NCBI GenBank assembly: GCA_017509255.1 | Contig: JAFWQA010000014.1 | Location: 1-64,000 of the forward strand | Source of the DNA: Clostridia bacterium | GTDB taxonomy: Bacteria > Bacillota > Clostridia > Christensenellales > Aristaeellaceae | DNA length: 64,000 nucleotides | Direction of reading: 5' to 3' | Shown: one piece after another, positions 31,565-40,964 of the stretch | How positions within the stretch are numbered: position 1 is the stretch's first letter | Layout of the letters: each line of letters opens with the position of its first letter | Translations under genes and position numbers: made by a program | The notes under the pieces: model-generated | Told to the model about the DNA's origin: nothing | The model's database searches: none | What the model saw: the letters and a program-made list of their open reading frames with translations, nothing else

Positions 31565-33503
31565 GACGCGGAATCTGCTGGTCTGCCTTTCTTCTTCCGG
31601 CTCCAATTCGCGGGTCATCCACGCGGCACAGCATCTGGCGGCGGCCTACGGCGCCAGGTGGACGGCGCTTTTTGTGGAGACGCCGGATTATGTGAAGCTA
31701 TCCGAAGAGGACAGGAAGCGGCTGAGAAGCAATATGCAGCTGGCGGAAAGGCTCGGCGCCCATCTGGAAACGGTGGTGGGGACCGATATCGCGTACCAGA
31801 TCGCGGAGTACGCCCGGCAGCACGACATCACCAGCGTGATCATCGGCCAGGGGAGGACCGTGAGCAGCCTGCTGTTCCGGCGGCAGACGCTGACGGACCG
31901 GCTGGTCGCCTATGCGCCGAACCTGGAATACCATATCATTCCGGACCTTGTCACCAATGTCTATATTGCCAAAAAGGCCCACCGCTATCCTGTCCGGCGG
32001 ACGTTGCTGGACATCGGGCTGTGCCTGCTGGCGCTGCTGCTGGCCACGCTGATCGGCTTCCTGTTCAGCCATCTGGGCTTTACGGACGCGAACATCATCA
32101 TGGTCTACCTGCTGGGGCTGCTGTTCGTGTCCATCACCACCTCCCACCGGGTATACAGCCTGGTCTGGGCTGTGGCCAGCGTGCTGCTGTTCGACCTGCT
32201 TTTCACCACGCCGCGGTTCAGCTTCCGCGCATACGGAACGGGCTATCCCGTGACCTTCCTGGTCATGTTTATCGCGGCCTTCCTGATCAGCACCCAGGCC
32301 ATCCGCCTGAAGGAGAACGCCCGCCTGTCGGCGGAAACGGCCCGGCGGACGGGCGTGGTCGTGGAAACGGACAGGGCACTGTCCAAAGCGGCGTCCCGGG
32401 AAGAGATCTGGGCCGTGCTGGTACAGCAGCTTTCCCGGCTGCTGCGCCGCAGCATCGTGATCTACCGGGCGGAGAGGGGAAGACTCGGGGAACCGGAGTT
32501 TTCCGCGTACCGGCCGGAGGACACCTATTCCGCCGAGACGGAAAGGCCGGCCGCGGAGAGGGCCTTTCAGGAAAACCGGCGCACCGGAGCGACGACCGGC
32601 ATCCTGCCGAAGGCGGACTGCCTGTATTACAGCCTGCGCGTGCAGGACCGGGTGTACGGGGTGGTCGGCATCAGCATTGGCGGCAACACGTTGGATGCAT
32701 CGGAGCAGAGCGTGGCGCTGTCCGTGATCGGCGAATGCTCGCTGGCGCTGGAAAATGAGCAGAACGCCCGGGAAAAGGAACAGAGCGCCATGCTGGCCGA
32801 GCGGGAACGGCTGCAGGCCAATATCCTGCGCGCGGTCTCCCACGACCTGCGCACGCCGCTGACCTCCATCTCCGGCAACGCGGACAACCTGCTGTCCGTG
32901 GGCGAGAGCCTTTCCCGGGAGACCCGGAGGCAGATCTATACCGATATCTATGAGGACGCCCAGTGGCTCAATTCCATGGTGGAGAACCTGCTGTCCGCCG
33001 GACGGCTGGAGGAGAAGGGCGCGGCCGTGCGCCGCGGCAGCGAGCTGGTGGATGAGCTGATCGCGGAGGCGGTGTCCCGGCTGGGCCGCCGGGCCGCGGA
33101 GCATGAGATCTGCGTGCCGGACTCCGGCGACCTGATCTTCATCGACGCGGACGCGAGGCTCATAGTGCAGGTGCTGGTCAACCTGCTGGACAATGCCCTG
33201 AAGTATACGCCGGAGGGCTCCCGCATCACGGTGACCCGGGAGCGGGAGGGCGGCATGGCGCGCATCCGCATCGCGGACAACGGGCCGGGCATTTCCGATG
33301 AGGACAAGGAGCACATTTTCGAAATGTTTTACACGGGCTTGGGCCATTCCTCCGACAGCCGCAGGGGGCTGGGCCTGGGGCTTGCCCTGTGCCGCTCGAT
33401 CGTGCTGGCGCATAACGGCAACCTGACCGTGAGGGACAACGAACCGAAGGGGACCGTCTTTGAGATGAGCCTTCCCGTGAGCGAGGTGGAAACCAATGAA
33501 TAA
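31533..33503 (+). CDS. kdpD: KdpD-like sensor histidine kinase lacking the N-terminal KdpD domain
   Basis: 656 aa; classical KdpD has about 890. The roughly 210-residue N-terminal KdpD domain with its Walker A is absent. It begins with the Usp-like domain (LLVCLSSSGSNSRVIHAAQHLA, residues 14-140). Four helices follow (DUF4118, about 150-260), a GAF-like segment (about 280-410), HisKA with VSHDLRTPLTSI (His at about 435) and HATPase_c (NLLDNALKYT, IADNGPGIS, GLGLGLALC). It should sense K+ or turgor and phosphorylate KdpE, encoded next with an 8-bp overlap. Confidence 0.88.
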   Translation: MKNGSESRGTKTRNLLVCLSSSGSNSRVIHAAQHLAAAYGARWTALFVETPDYVKLSEEDRKRLRSNMQLAERLGAHLETVVGTDIAYQIAEYARQHDITSVIIGQGRTVSSLLFRRQTLTDRLVAYAPNLEYHIIPDLVTNVYIAKKAHRYPVRRTLLDIGLCLLALLLATLIGFLFSHLGFTDANIIMVYLLGLLFVSITTSHRVYSLVWAVASVLLFDLLFTTPRFSFRAYGTGYPVTFLVMFIAAFLISTQAIRLKENARLSAETARRTGVVVETDRALSKAASREEIWAVLVQQLSRLLRRSIVIYRAERGRLGEPEFSAYRPEDTYSAETERPAAERAFQENRRTGATTGILPKADCLYYSLRVQDRVYGVVGISIGGNTLDASEQSVALSVIGECSLALENEQNAREKEQSAMLAERERLQANILRAVSHDLRTPLTSISGNADNLLSVGESLSRETRRQIYTDIYEDAQWLNSMVENLLSAGRLEEKGAAVRRGSELVDELIAEAVSRLGRRAAEHEICVPDSGDLIFIDADARLIVQVLVNLLDNALKYTPEGSRITVTREREGGMARIRIADNGPGISDEDKEHIFEMFYTGLGHSSDSRRGLGLGLALCRSIVLAHNGNLTVRDNEPKGTVFEMSLPVSEVETNE

Positions 33504-34218
33504 ACCGCTGATCCTGGTGGTGGAGGATGACGCGCCCATCCGCAGCCTGATCTCCGTCACGCTGGAGGCGCACGGCTACCGCTATGTGACCGCCGACAAC
33601 GCGGCCACCGCCATCATGATGGCTACCTCCCACAATCCGGAGGTGGTGCTGCTGGACCTGGGCCTGCCGGACCTGGACGGGGTGGAGGTCATACGGAAAT
33701 ACCGCACCTGGTCCAACAATCCCGTCATTGTGATCAGCGCCAGGAACGAGGATTCGGACAAGATCGAGGCGCTGGACGCCGGTGCTGACGACTACATGAC
33801 CAAGCCCTTCTCCGTGGAGGAGCTGCTGGCGCGCCTGCGCGTGGCGCTGCGCCGTCTGGCGATCAGTCAGAGCGGGGCGCCGGAGGACCCGGTGTTTGTG
33901 AACGGGCCGCTGACCAACGATTACGCGGCCGGCTGCGCCTTCCTGGCCGGGGAGGAGCTGCACCTGACGCCCAACGAATACAAGCTGCTGTGCCTGCTGA
34001 CGCGGAACTGCGGCAAGGTGCTGACGCACAAGTACATCACCCAGAAGATCTGGGGCGCCGCCTGGGAGAACAACGTCGCCAGCCTGCGCGTAGTGATGGC
34101 GACCCTGCGGAAAAAGCTGGAAAAGGACCCGGAATGCCCGCCGTTCATCCAGACGCATATCGGGATCGGCTACCGGATGCTGCGCGTGGACGCCGCCGGC
34201 GAAAACGCCGAGGAATAA
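33496..34218 (+). CDS. kdpE: KdpE-like OmpR-family response regulator
   Basis: 240 aa. Receiver domain 1-120 with acidic EDDAP, phospho-acceptor Asp in VVLLDLGLPDLDGVEV (about 54) and Lys in DYMTKPFSVEELLARLR (about 104). A winged-helix output domain follows at about 140-230 (LHLTPNEYKLLCLLTRNCGKVLTHKYI, GIGYRM). No kdpFABC operon is in view, so the likely target is the adjacent trkH/trkA unit, in which it is the last gene. Confidence 0.9.
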   Translation: MNKPLILVVEDDAPIRSLISVTLEAHGYRYVTADNAATAIMMATSHNPEVVLLDLGLPDLDGVEVIRKYRTWSNNPVIVISARNEDSDKIEALDAGADDYMTKPFSVEELLARLRVALRRLAISQSGAPEDPVFVNGPLTNDYAAGCAFLAGEELHLTPNEYKLLCLLTRNCGKVLTHKYITQKIWGAAWENNVASLRVVMATLRKKLEKDPECPPFIQTHIGIGYRMLRVDAAGENAEE

Positions 34219-34228
34219 ACGGAAGGCC

Positions 34229-34262
34229 AAAAAAGCCTTCTCACGGAAGAGAAGGCTTTTTT
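34229..34262. terminator. Bidirectional terminator between kdpE and exonuclease III
   Basis: A 14-bp perfect inverted repeat (34229-34242 with 34249-34262) begins with A tracts and ends with T tracts, so it serves both converging genes. Confidence 0.88.
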
Positions 34263-34281
34263 GCGTGGCGGGAAAGCTGTT

Positions 34282-35037
34282 TTACAGCTCCAGCTCCAGC
34301 GTGACGGGGCAGTGGTCGGAGCCCATGACCTGCGTCTCGATACCGGCGTCTTTGATCTTTCCCTGCAGCCGGTCGGAGCAGAGGAAGTAGTCGATGCGCC
34401 ATCCGGAATTGTTCTCCCGGGCATGGAACATGTAGCTCCACCAGGAATAGATATCCTTTCTGTCCGGATAGAGGAAGCGGAAGGTGTCCGTGAAGCCGGA
34501 GGCGAGAAGCTCGGTCATTTTCTCCCGTTCCTGCGGGGTGAAGCCGGCGTTCTGCTCGTTGCTTTTCGGGTTTTTCAGGTCAATGGGTTTGTGGGCCACG
34601 TTCATGTCCCCGCAGACGATGACCGGCTTTTTCCGGTCCAGCGCCTTCAGATAATCCCGGAAGGCGTCCTCCCAGGTCATGCGGTAGTCCAGCCGGGTCA
34701 GCCCGCGCTGGCTGTTGGGCGTATACACCGTGACCAGGAAGAAGTCCGGATACTCCAGCGTGATCACCCGGCCCTCATGATCGTGCTCCTCCTGCCCGAT
34801 GCCGTAGGAAACGGACAGGGGCTCCTGCTTCGCGAAGACCGCTGTGCCGCTGTAGCCCTTCTTTTCGGCGGAGTTCATGTACAGGCGGTAGCCCTCGGTG
34901 GGGATCTCCGCCTGGTCCGGCTGCATCTTGGTCTCCTGAAGGCAGAAGAAGTCGGCGCCGGAGGCTTTGAAGTAATCGGAGAAGCCCTTGCCCATGCAGG
35001 CACGCAGGCCGTTGACGTTCCAGGAGACAAATTTCAT
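34282..35037 (-). CDS. xth: Exodeoxyribonuclease III
   Basis: 251 aa, close to the family's usual 250-270. Motifs: MKFVSWNVNGLRAC (metal Asn), FFCLQETKMQPDQ (metal Glu), VYTPNSQRGL, VVCGDMNVAHKPIDL (catalytic Asp/Asn), WWSYMFHARENNSGWRIDYFLCS and SDHCPVTLEL (catalytic His). It acts in base excision repair as an AP endonuclease and 3' phosphatase. Single gene. Confidence 0.95.
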   Translation of the reverse strand: MKFVSWNVNGLRACMGKGFSDYFKASGADFFCLQETKMQPDQAEIPTEGYRLYMNSAEKKGYSGTAVFAKQEPLSVSYGIGQEEHDHEGRVITLEYPDFFLVTVYTPNSQRGLTRLDYRMTWEDAFRDYLKALDRKKPVIVCGDMNVAHKPIDLKNPKSNEQNAGFTPQEREKMTELLASGFTDTFRFLYPDRKDIYSWWSYMFHARENNSGWRIDYFLCSDRLQGKIKDAGIETQVMGSDHCPVTLELEL

Positions 35038-35605
35038 AGATCGATCCTCTCTTTGCTTTCAGTCGGTACGCGGATAAGTCATTGTAACACGGGATCCGTT
35101 TTTTTCATAGCATCCGGCCGCCACGCCCGGATCATTCTTTGCGGGGGCCGGAAACCGCTCCCACGCGAGAGATATTTTTGTCCCTCATCCGAAAGAAAAT
35201 TTCACAGAAAAACAGATGCTTTTTTTCAACCGGAACCGTCGGAAAGTCGCTCTGAAGGGACTCAGTTTGTACGGACAAAATTGGTACGCACAATAGCAAA
35301 CAACAATTTTCACAGAGCCCTTTTGTCCATGGGTCTCAGGCCAAAAACAGAGCGCTTTCAAGGTTTCGGGAAAATGCCGGGAAGGTGCGAAAAACATAGA
35401 TTTATCAAAAATGTCCCATGGCCGGATCGTCACAATTTGCAGCACTGTACTCAATATTTGCGGCCTTGATGAAAGCCCTTGCAAATATGTTTGGTTTGGT
35501 TTATACTTTTATCAAATTTCGCATTGTTTTATTATTTGTTGCCCTGACGGTGCATCTGAGCGGGAGACCGCTGAGATAGATAATTTCATAAGGAGAGAAA
35601 GACCC
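35038..35605 (+). promoter_or_regulatory. Long intergenic regulatory region of mglBAC
   Basis: This 568-bp gap holds no gene. A promoter is seen at 35479-35507 (TTGCAA, 17-bp spacer, TATACT), giving a leader of about 95 nt. At 35349-35362 the minus strand reads TGAAAGCGCTCTGT, which matches the first ten positions of a catabolite-responsive element but not the last ones. The rest is AT-rich without clear structure. Confidence 0.55.
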
Positions 35606-36865
35606 ATGAAGAAAATCATTGCTCTGGTACTTACCCTGGTAATGTCCCTCGGCCTGCTGGCTGTGTCCTTCGCGGAAGCGAACGATCAGAAGCCGGTCAT
35701 CTGGTTCAACCGTCAGCCCTCCAACAGCACCACCGGTGCTCTGGACATGGACGCGCTGACCTTCAATGAGAAGACCTACTACGTCGGCTTCGACGCCAAG
35801 CAGGGCGCTGAGCTGCAGGGCCAGATGATCGTTGATTATCTGCAGGCCGGCGGCGCTGCCTTCGACCGCAACGGCGACGGCATCATCGGCTATGTCCTGT
35901 CCATCGGCGACATCGGCCACAACGACTCCATCGCCCGTACCCGCGGCGCCCGCAAGGCTCTGGGCACAGCTACCCCCGACACCGCGCAGGGTAAGACTGA
36001 GATCGCCACGATCGACGACGTCAACCCCGCCCCCATCGGCACCAACACCGACGGCTCCTCCTCCATCGTGAAGGACGGCGCCATCACCATCGACGGCAAA
36101 GAATACATCGTGCGTGAGCTGGCTTCCCAGGAAATGAAGAACAGCTCCGGCGCCACCTGGGATGCTCCCACCGCCGGCAACGCCATCGGCATCTGGGCCG
36201 CTGACTTCGGCGATCAGATCGACGTGGTCGTTTCCAACAACGACGGCATGGGCATGGCCATCTTCAACGCCTGGTCCAAGGAAGCCAAGGTTCCCACCTT
36301 CGGCTACGATGCCAACAGCGACGCCGTGGAAGCCATCGGAGACGGCTTCGGCGGCACCATCTCCCAGAATGCTGACGTTCAGGCTTACCTGACCCTGCGC
36401 ACCCTGCGCAACGCGCTGGACGGCGTGGATATCATGACCGGTATCGCCACCCCCGACGCTGCGGGCAACTGCCTGAATGACAGCCTGTACTACTATGACG
36501 AAGCGACCCGCTGCTTCTACGCCCTGAACGGCGCAGTGACCGCGGACAACTATCAGAGCTTCCTGGATGCCACCGCCCCCAACCCCCTGTTCAACAATCA
36601 GCTGGGTGAGGACGTCGCTCCCAAGGCGAAGGTCTGGCTGGACATCTACAACAGCACCGACAACTTCCTGAACGCGACCTACAAGCCGCAGCTGGAGAAC
36701 TACGACGGCATCCTGAACCTCGAAGTGGAATACATCGCGGGCGACGGACAGACCGAGAGCAACATCACCGACCGTCTGGCCGATCCCAGCGCCTATGCCG
36801 GATTCGCCTTCAACATGGTCAAGACCGACAACGCCAACGCTTATCTCGCGAAGCTGATGCAGTAA
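35606..36865 (+). CDS. mglB: Galactose/methyl-galactoside ABC transporter substrate-binding protein
   Basis: 419 aa from the ATG at 35606 (SD AAGGAGAG). Signal peptide MKKIIALVLTLVMSLGLLAVSFA, then a type-1 periplasmic-binding fold. A Ca2+-binding loop as in MglB is seen in FDRNGDGIIGYV (about residue 92), followed by GDIGHNDSIARTRGARKAL. Later landmarks are VVVSNNDGMGMAIFNAW and PTFGYDANSDAVEAIGDG. There is no lipobox Cys, so anchoring is unclear. Codon use is more C-ending than its neighbours, typical of a highly expressed gene. It is the first gene of mglBAC. Confidence 0.9.
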   Translation: MKKIIALVLTLVMSLGLLAVSFAEANDQKPVIWFNRQPSNSTTGALDMDALTFNEKTYYVGFDAKQGAELQGQMIVDYLQAGGAAFDRNGDGIIGYVLSIGDIGHNDSIARTRGARKALGTATPDTAQGKTEIATIDDVNPAPIGTNTDGSSSIVKDGAITIDGKEYIVRELASQEMKNSSGATWDAPTAGNAIGIWAADFGDQIDVVVSNNDGMGMAIFNAWSKEAKVPTFGYDANSDAVEAIGDGFGGTISQNADVQAYLTLRTLRNALDGVDIMTGIATPDAAGNCLNDSLYYYDEATRCFYALNGAVTADNYQSFLDATAPNPLFNNQLGEDVAPKAKVWLDIYNSTDNFLNATYKPQLENYDGILNLEVEYIAGDGQTESNITDRLADPSAYAGFAFNMVKTDNANAYLAKLMQ

Positions 36866-36900
36866 TCTGATTCAGAACAGCCTGAGATAAAAAACCAGGG

Positions 36901-36940
36901 ACGGGCCATCGGGAAGTCCCTCTTCCCGATGGCCCGTTTT
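36901..36940 (+). terminator. Attenuating terminator between mglB and mglA
   Basis: A 14-bp perfect stem (36901-36914 with 36924-36937) followed by TTTT. A TATAAT lies just after it (36946-36951) but lacks a good -35. Partial read-through would give more binding protein than ATPase and permease. Confidence 0.8.
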
Positions 36941-36995
36941 CAGTGTATAATAAACCATAGCGGGAAAGCAAAAGTTAACAGGCAGGAGTGAGACG

Positions 36996-38498
36996 ATGGC
37001 AGAACAATCGTATATCCTATCCATCCGGGGCATGTGCAAGTCCTTCGGACGCAACCGCGTTCTGGACCACATCGACATGGATGTGAAGGCCGGAAGCATC
37101 ATGGGCCTGATGGGCGAGAACGGCGCCGGCAAGTCCACCATGATGAAATGCCTTTTCGGCACCTATGAGAAGGACGAGGGCACGATCCTTCTGGACGGGA
37201 AGGAGGTCAACTTCTCCGGGCCGAAGGACGCGCTGGAAAACGGTGTGGCCATGGTCCATCAGGAGCTGAACCAGTGCCTGGAGCGGAACGTGCTGGACAA
37301 CCTCTATCTGGGCCGGTATCCCAAAACCCCCGCGGGGACCGTGGATGAGACCCGGATGAAGAAAGAAGCTTCCGATCTTTTCCGGCGGCTGAACATGACG
37401 GTGAACCTGAGCGCTCCGATGAAGACGATGTCTGTTTCCTCCCGCCAGATGGTGGAGATCGCCAAGGCCATCTCCTACAACGCGAAACTGATCGTGCTGG
37501 ACGAGCCCACCTCCTCCCTGACCGTGCGCGAGGTGGAAAAGCTTTTTGAGATGATGCGCAACCTGCGCGACCAGGGGATCTCGCTGGTCTACATTTCCCA
37601 TAAGATGGACGAGATCTTCGAGATCTGCGACGAGGTATCCGTTCTCCGGGACGGCAAGCTGGTCATGACCAAGGCGATCCGCGATACGGACATGAACGAG
37701 CTGATCGCCGCGATGGTCGGGCGCTCGCTGGACAACCGTTTCCCGCCGGTGGACAATGTTCCCGGCGAGCCGGTCCTGAACGTACAGCACCTGAGCACCA
37801 AGTTCGCTCCGAACCTGAAGGACATCACCTTCGAGGTGCGGGAAGGTGAGATCTTCGGGCTGTACGGGCTGGTCGGCGCCGGGCGGACGGAGCTGCTGGA
37901 GACGATGTTCGGCGTGCGGACGAGGGCTGCCGGGCGTGTATACTACCGCGGAAAGCTGGTCAACTTCTCCGATTCCCGCGAGGCCATGGACCACGGCTTC
38001 GCGATGATCACGGAGGAGCGCAAGGCCACCGGCCTCTTCCTGGAGGGGGACCTGACCTTCAACACGACGATCACGAACCTCCGGCACTACATGGCCGGCA
38101 TTGCCCTGTCCAGGGACAGGATGGTGCGGGCCACCGCGAACGAGATCAACATCATGCACACCAAATGCATGGGCCCGTCGGACGCCATCACGGCGCTGTC
38201 CGGCGGCAATCAGCAGAAGGTCATCTTCGGAAAATGGCTCGAGCGCGATCCCGAGGTTTTCCTGATGGACGAACCGACGCGCGGCATTGACGTGGGCGCC
38301 AAGTACGAGATCTACGAGCTGATCATCAAAATGGCCAAGATGGGCAAGACCATCATCGTTGTATCCTCCGAGATGCCTGAGATCCTCGGCATCACGAATC
38401 GGATCGGCGTCATGTCCGGCGGCAGGCTCGCCGGCATCGTAAATACCGGGGAAACCAATCAGGAGGAACTCCTGAGGCTCAGCGCAAAATACCTGTAA
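36996..38498 (+). CDS. mglA: Galactose-type sugar ABC transporter ATP-binding protein
   Basis: 500 aa with two fused ABC domains. Domain 1 has GENGAGKSTMMKCLFG, VSSRQMVEIAKAI and LIVLDEPTSSLT. Domain 2 (about 255-500) has a degenerate P-loop (GLVGAGRTELLETMFG), the signature LSGGNQQKVIFGKWL and FLMDEPTRGIDVG. This asymmetry is typical of MglA/RbsA. It energises sugar uptake with the mglC product, whose gene follows 17 bp later. Confidence 0.93.
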   Translation: MAEQSYILSIRGMCKSFGRNRVLDHIDMDVKAGSIMGLMGENGAGKSTMMKCLFGTYEKDEGTILLDGKEVNFSGPKDALENGVAMVHQELNQCLERNVLDNLYLGRYPKTPAGTVDETRMKKEASDLFRRLNMTVNLSAPMKTMSVSSRQMVEIAKAISYNAKLIVLDEPTSSLTVREVEKLFEMMRNLRDQGISLVYISHKMDEIFEICDEVSVLRDGKLVMTKAIRDTDMNELIAAMVGRSLDNRFPPVDNVPGEPVLNVQHLSTKFAPNLKDITFEVREGEIFGLYGLVGAGRTELLETMFGVRTRAAGRVYYRGKLVNFSDSREAMDHGFAMITEERKATGLFLEGDLTFNTTITNLRHYMAGIALSRDRMVRATANEINIMHTKCMGPSDAITALSGGNQQKVIFGKWLERDPEVFLMDEPTRGIDVGAKYEIYELIIKMAKMGKTIIVVSSEMPEILGITNRIGVMSGGRLAGIVNTGETNQEELLRLSAKYL

Positions 38499-38514
38499 GG
38501 GGAGGAGAACGAAA

Positions 38515-40176
38515 ATGGCCGATATTAAAGGAAAGATTCTGACGGCAGAGGAGGAACAGGGTCTCCTGAAGCCGATCGATGAGTTTGTGGGCGGCATCCA
38601 GGAGGAGATCAACGCGCTGCGCGCGGACGGCACCGACCGGGTCACCTCCCTGACCAACCATATCGCGATCATCCGCGAGAACGCCAACTATACCAAGGCG
38701 GAAAAGGCGGCGATCATCGCGAAGGACAAGGCGGAGCTGCAGAAGGCGAAGCAGGTCGAGAAGCAGCACAGCGCGGAGATCAAAAAGCTGATCGGCGAAG
38801 CGGTCGGACATCTGGACGCGCATTACGACTCGGATTACTACGCGCCGGTGGCCGCGTCCTGCGAGCTGGAAAAAGCGGAGGAAAACAGCCGTTACGCCGC
38901 GGAGCTCGTGCAGCTGGAAAAGGAGCATACCGCTGAGCTGGCAAAACTGACCGACAAGCACGAGATCAAGGATGAAAAATACGTCTACAAGAACAGGATG
39001 TTCGACGCCAGGCTGAAGCATGACGCGACCCTGCAGGGCATCAAGGACCGGAAGCATGAAGCTTTCTCCTACCGGTATCACCTGACGGACCTGCTGCGCC
39101 TGTCCAAGTTCACCTTTGCCGAGAAGCAGAAGCAGAAGTGGGAGAACTACAAATACACCTTCAACACCCGCAACTTCCTGCTGGCAAACGGACTGTACAT
39201 CGTGATCATGATCGTGTTCATCGTGCTGTGCCTGCTGGCGCCCATCATCAAGAACACGCAGCTGCTGACGGTGAACAATATCCTGAACATCCTGCAGATG
39301 GCCTCCCCGCGCATGTTCCTGGCGCTGGGCGTCGGCGGCCTGATCCTGCTGGGCGGCACGGACCTGTCCATCGGGCGCATGGTCGGCACCAGCATGGTGC
39401 TTTCCACCATGATCATGCACAAGGGCATCAATACCGGCGCGCTGTTCGGCCAGATCTTTGACTTTACCGCGATCCCGGTGGGGCTGCGCATCGTGATGGC
39501 GTTGCTGGTCTGCTGCTGCGTGACGACGGTCTTCGCCTCCATCGCCGGCTTCTTTACTGCCAAGTTCCGGATCCATCCCTTTATCTCCACCATGGCGAAC
39601 ATGCTGATCATGTTCGGCCTGATGACCTTCGCCACCAAGGGCGTATCCTTCGGCGCGATCGAGCTGAGCATCCCGAAGACGATCATTCCCAAGCTCTTCG
39701 GCGGCCAGTTCCCGTCCATCATCCTGTGGGCGGTCGCGGCGGTGGCGATCATGTACTTTGTGTGGAACAAGACCACGCTGGGCAAAAACATGTACGCTGT
39801 GGGCGGCAACCGTGAAGCGGCGGCGGTCTCCGGCATCTCCGTGTTCAAGGTCACGCTGACGGCCTTCATCATCGCCGGCATCCTGTACGGCTTCGGCGCC
39901 TGGCTGGAATGCATCCGCATGGTGGGCTCCGGCTCCGCCTCCTACGGGCAGGGCTGGGAAACGGATGCCATCGCGGCCTGCGTGGTCGGCGGCATCTCCT
40001 TCAGCGGCGGCATCGGCAAGATCCAGGGCATCGTGGTCGGCGTCCTGATCTTCACCGCCCTGACCTACTGCCTGACCGTGCTGGGCGTGGATACCAACCT
40101 GCAGTTCGTGTTCAGCGGCATCATCATCATCTCCGCCGTGACCATCGACTGCCTCAAGTACGTGCAGAAGAAGTAA
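38515..40176 (+). CDS. mglC: Galactose-type sugar ABC permease with long soluble N-terminal extension
   Basis: 553 aa, whereas MglC/RbsC permeases have about 320-340. Residues 1-215 are charged, helical and coiled-coil-like (AEKAAIIAKDKAELQKAKQV, LVQLEKEHTAELAKLTDKHE), with no membrane helix. Residues 220-553 are the BPD_transp_2 permease (GGTDLSIGRMVGTSMV, YAVGGNREAAAVSGISV, GWETDAIAACVVGG). The extension is continuous in frame with a good SD (GGGGAGGAG) and ATG at 38515, so it is real. Its role is unknown; it could bind the ATPase or a regulator. Confidence 0.9.
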   Translation: MADIKGKILTAEEEQGLLKPIDEFVGGIQEEINALRADGTDRVTSLTNHIAIIRENANYTKAEKAAIIAKDKAELQKAKQVEKQHSAEIKKLIGEAVGHLDAHYDSDYYAPVAASCELEKAEENSRYAAELVQLEKEHTAELAKLTDKHEIKDEKYVYKNRMFDARLKHDATLQGIKDRKHEAFSYRYHLTDLLRLSKFTFAEKQKQKWENYKYTFNTRNFLLANGLYIVIMIVFIVLCLLAPIIKNTQLLTVNNILNILQMASPRMFLALGVGGLILLGGTDLSIGRMVGTSMVLSTMIMHKGINTGALFGQIFDFTAIPVGLRIVMALLVCCCVTTVFASIAGFFTAKFRIHPFISTMANMLIMFGLMTFATKGVSFGAIELSIPKTIIPKLFGGQFPSIILWAVAAVAIMYFVWNKTTLGKNMYAVGGNREAAAVSGISVFKVTLTAFIIAGILYGFGAWLECIRMVGSGSASYGQGWETDAIAACVVGGISFSGGIGKIQGIVVGVLIFTALTYCLTVLGVDTNLQFVFSGIIIISAVTIDCLKYVQKK

Positions 40177-40189
40177 GGCTTTTCCGGAT

Positions 40190-40227
40190 AAAAAGAATGC
40201 GCCCGCGGGGCAATGCCCCGCGGGCGC
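40190..40227. terminator. Terminator shared by mglC and rubrerythrin
   Basis: A 13-bp perfect GC stem (40199-40211 with 40215-40227, loop AAT). Read leftward it is followed by ATTCTTTTTATCC. Rightward the T tract is poor (TGTTGC). Confidence 0.7.
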
Positions 40228-40240
40228 TGTTGCGTCAGGA

Positions 40241-40897
40241 TCAGTAGTTTTCGGCGTTGACTTCGAAGTAGCTCTGCGGATGATTGCAGACGGGGCAGAC
40301 GTCGGGAGCCTGCGTGCCGACTACGATGTGGCCGCAATTGCGGCATTCCCAGATCTTGACCTCGCTCTTTTTGAAGACCTCCTGCAGCTCCACGTTGCGC
40401 AGCAGCGCGCGGTAGCGCTCCTCATGGTGCTTCTCGATGGCAGCCACGCCGCGGAACTTCTTCGCCAGCTCGGTGAAGCCTTCCTCTTCGGCGGTCTTCG
40501 CGAAGCCCTCGTACATATCGGTCCACTCGTAGTTCTCGCCCTCGGCGGCGGCGGCCAGATTCTCGGCGGTGGAGCCGATGCCGTTCAGTTCCTTGAACCA
40601 CAGCTTGGCGTGCTCCTTCTCGTTGTCCGCGGTCTTCAGGAACAGCGCGGCGATCTGCTCAAAGCCTTCCTTCTTGGCCTTGGAGGCGAAATAGGTGTAC
40701 TTGTTCCGGGCCTGGCTCTCGCCGGCGAAAGCGGCCAGCAGGTTCTTTTCGGTCTGGGTGCCGGCGTAGGGATTGGTGGGCGCCTCCTCGATCTTCACGA
40801 ATTTGGAGGCGGGCTGTTTGCACTTCGGGCACTTGAAATCCTCGGGCAGGGGTCCTTCATGAATGTAACCGCAGACTGTGCACTTCCATTTTTCCAT
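40241..40897 (-). CDS. rbr: Rubrerythrin with rubredoxin-like domains at both ends
   Basis: 218 aa. Residues 1-38 are a rubredoxin-like CxxC pair ([21 protein letters not shown]). Residues 45-170 are the di-iron bundle ([45 protein letters not shown]). Residues 180-210 are a second CxxC pair ([22 protein letters not shown]). Ordinary rubrerythrin has only the C-terminal iron site. It reduces peroxide in anaerobes. It lies 67 bp downstream of perR and is probably co-transcribed with it. Confidence 0.93.
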   Translation of the reverse strand: MEKWKCTVCGYIHEGPLPEDFKCPKCKQPASKFVKIEEAPTNPYAGTQTEKNLLAAFAGESQARNKYTYFASKAKKEGFEQIAALFLKTADNEKEHAKLWFKELNGIGSTAENLAAAAEGENYEWTDMYEGFAKTAEEEGFTELAKKFRGVAAIEKHHEERYRALLRNVELQEVFKKSEVKIWECRNCGHIVVGTQAPDVCPVCNHPQSYFEVNAENY

Positions 40898-40964
40898 TTT
40901 GTTTTCCTCCTGAATATTGATTTTTGGTTTTTAGGGGTTACGCGCGCGGGCGTAAGGGAAGGGG

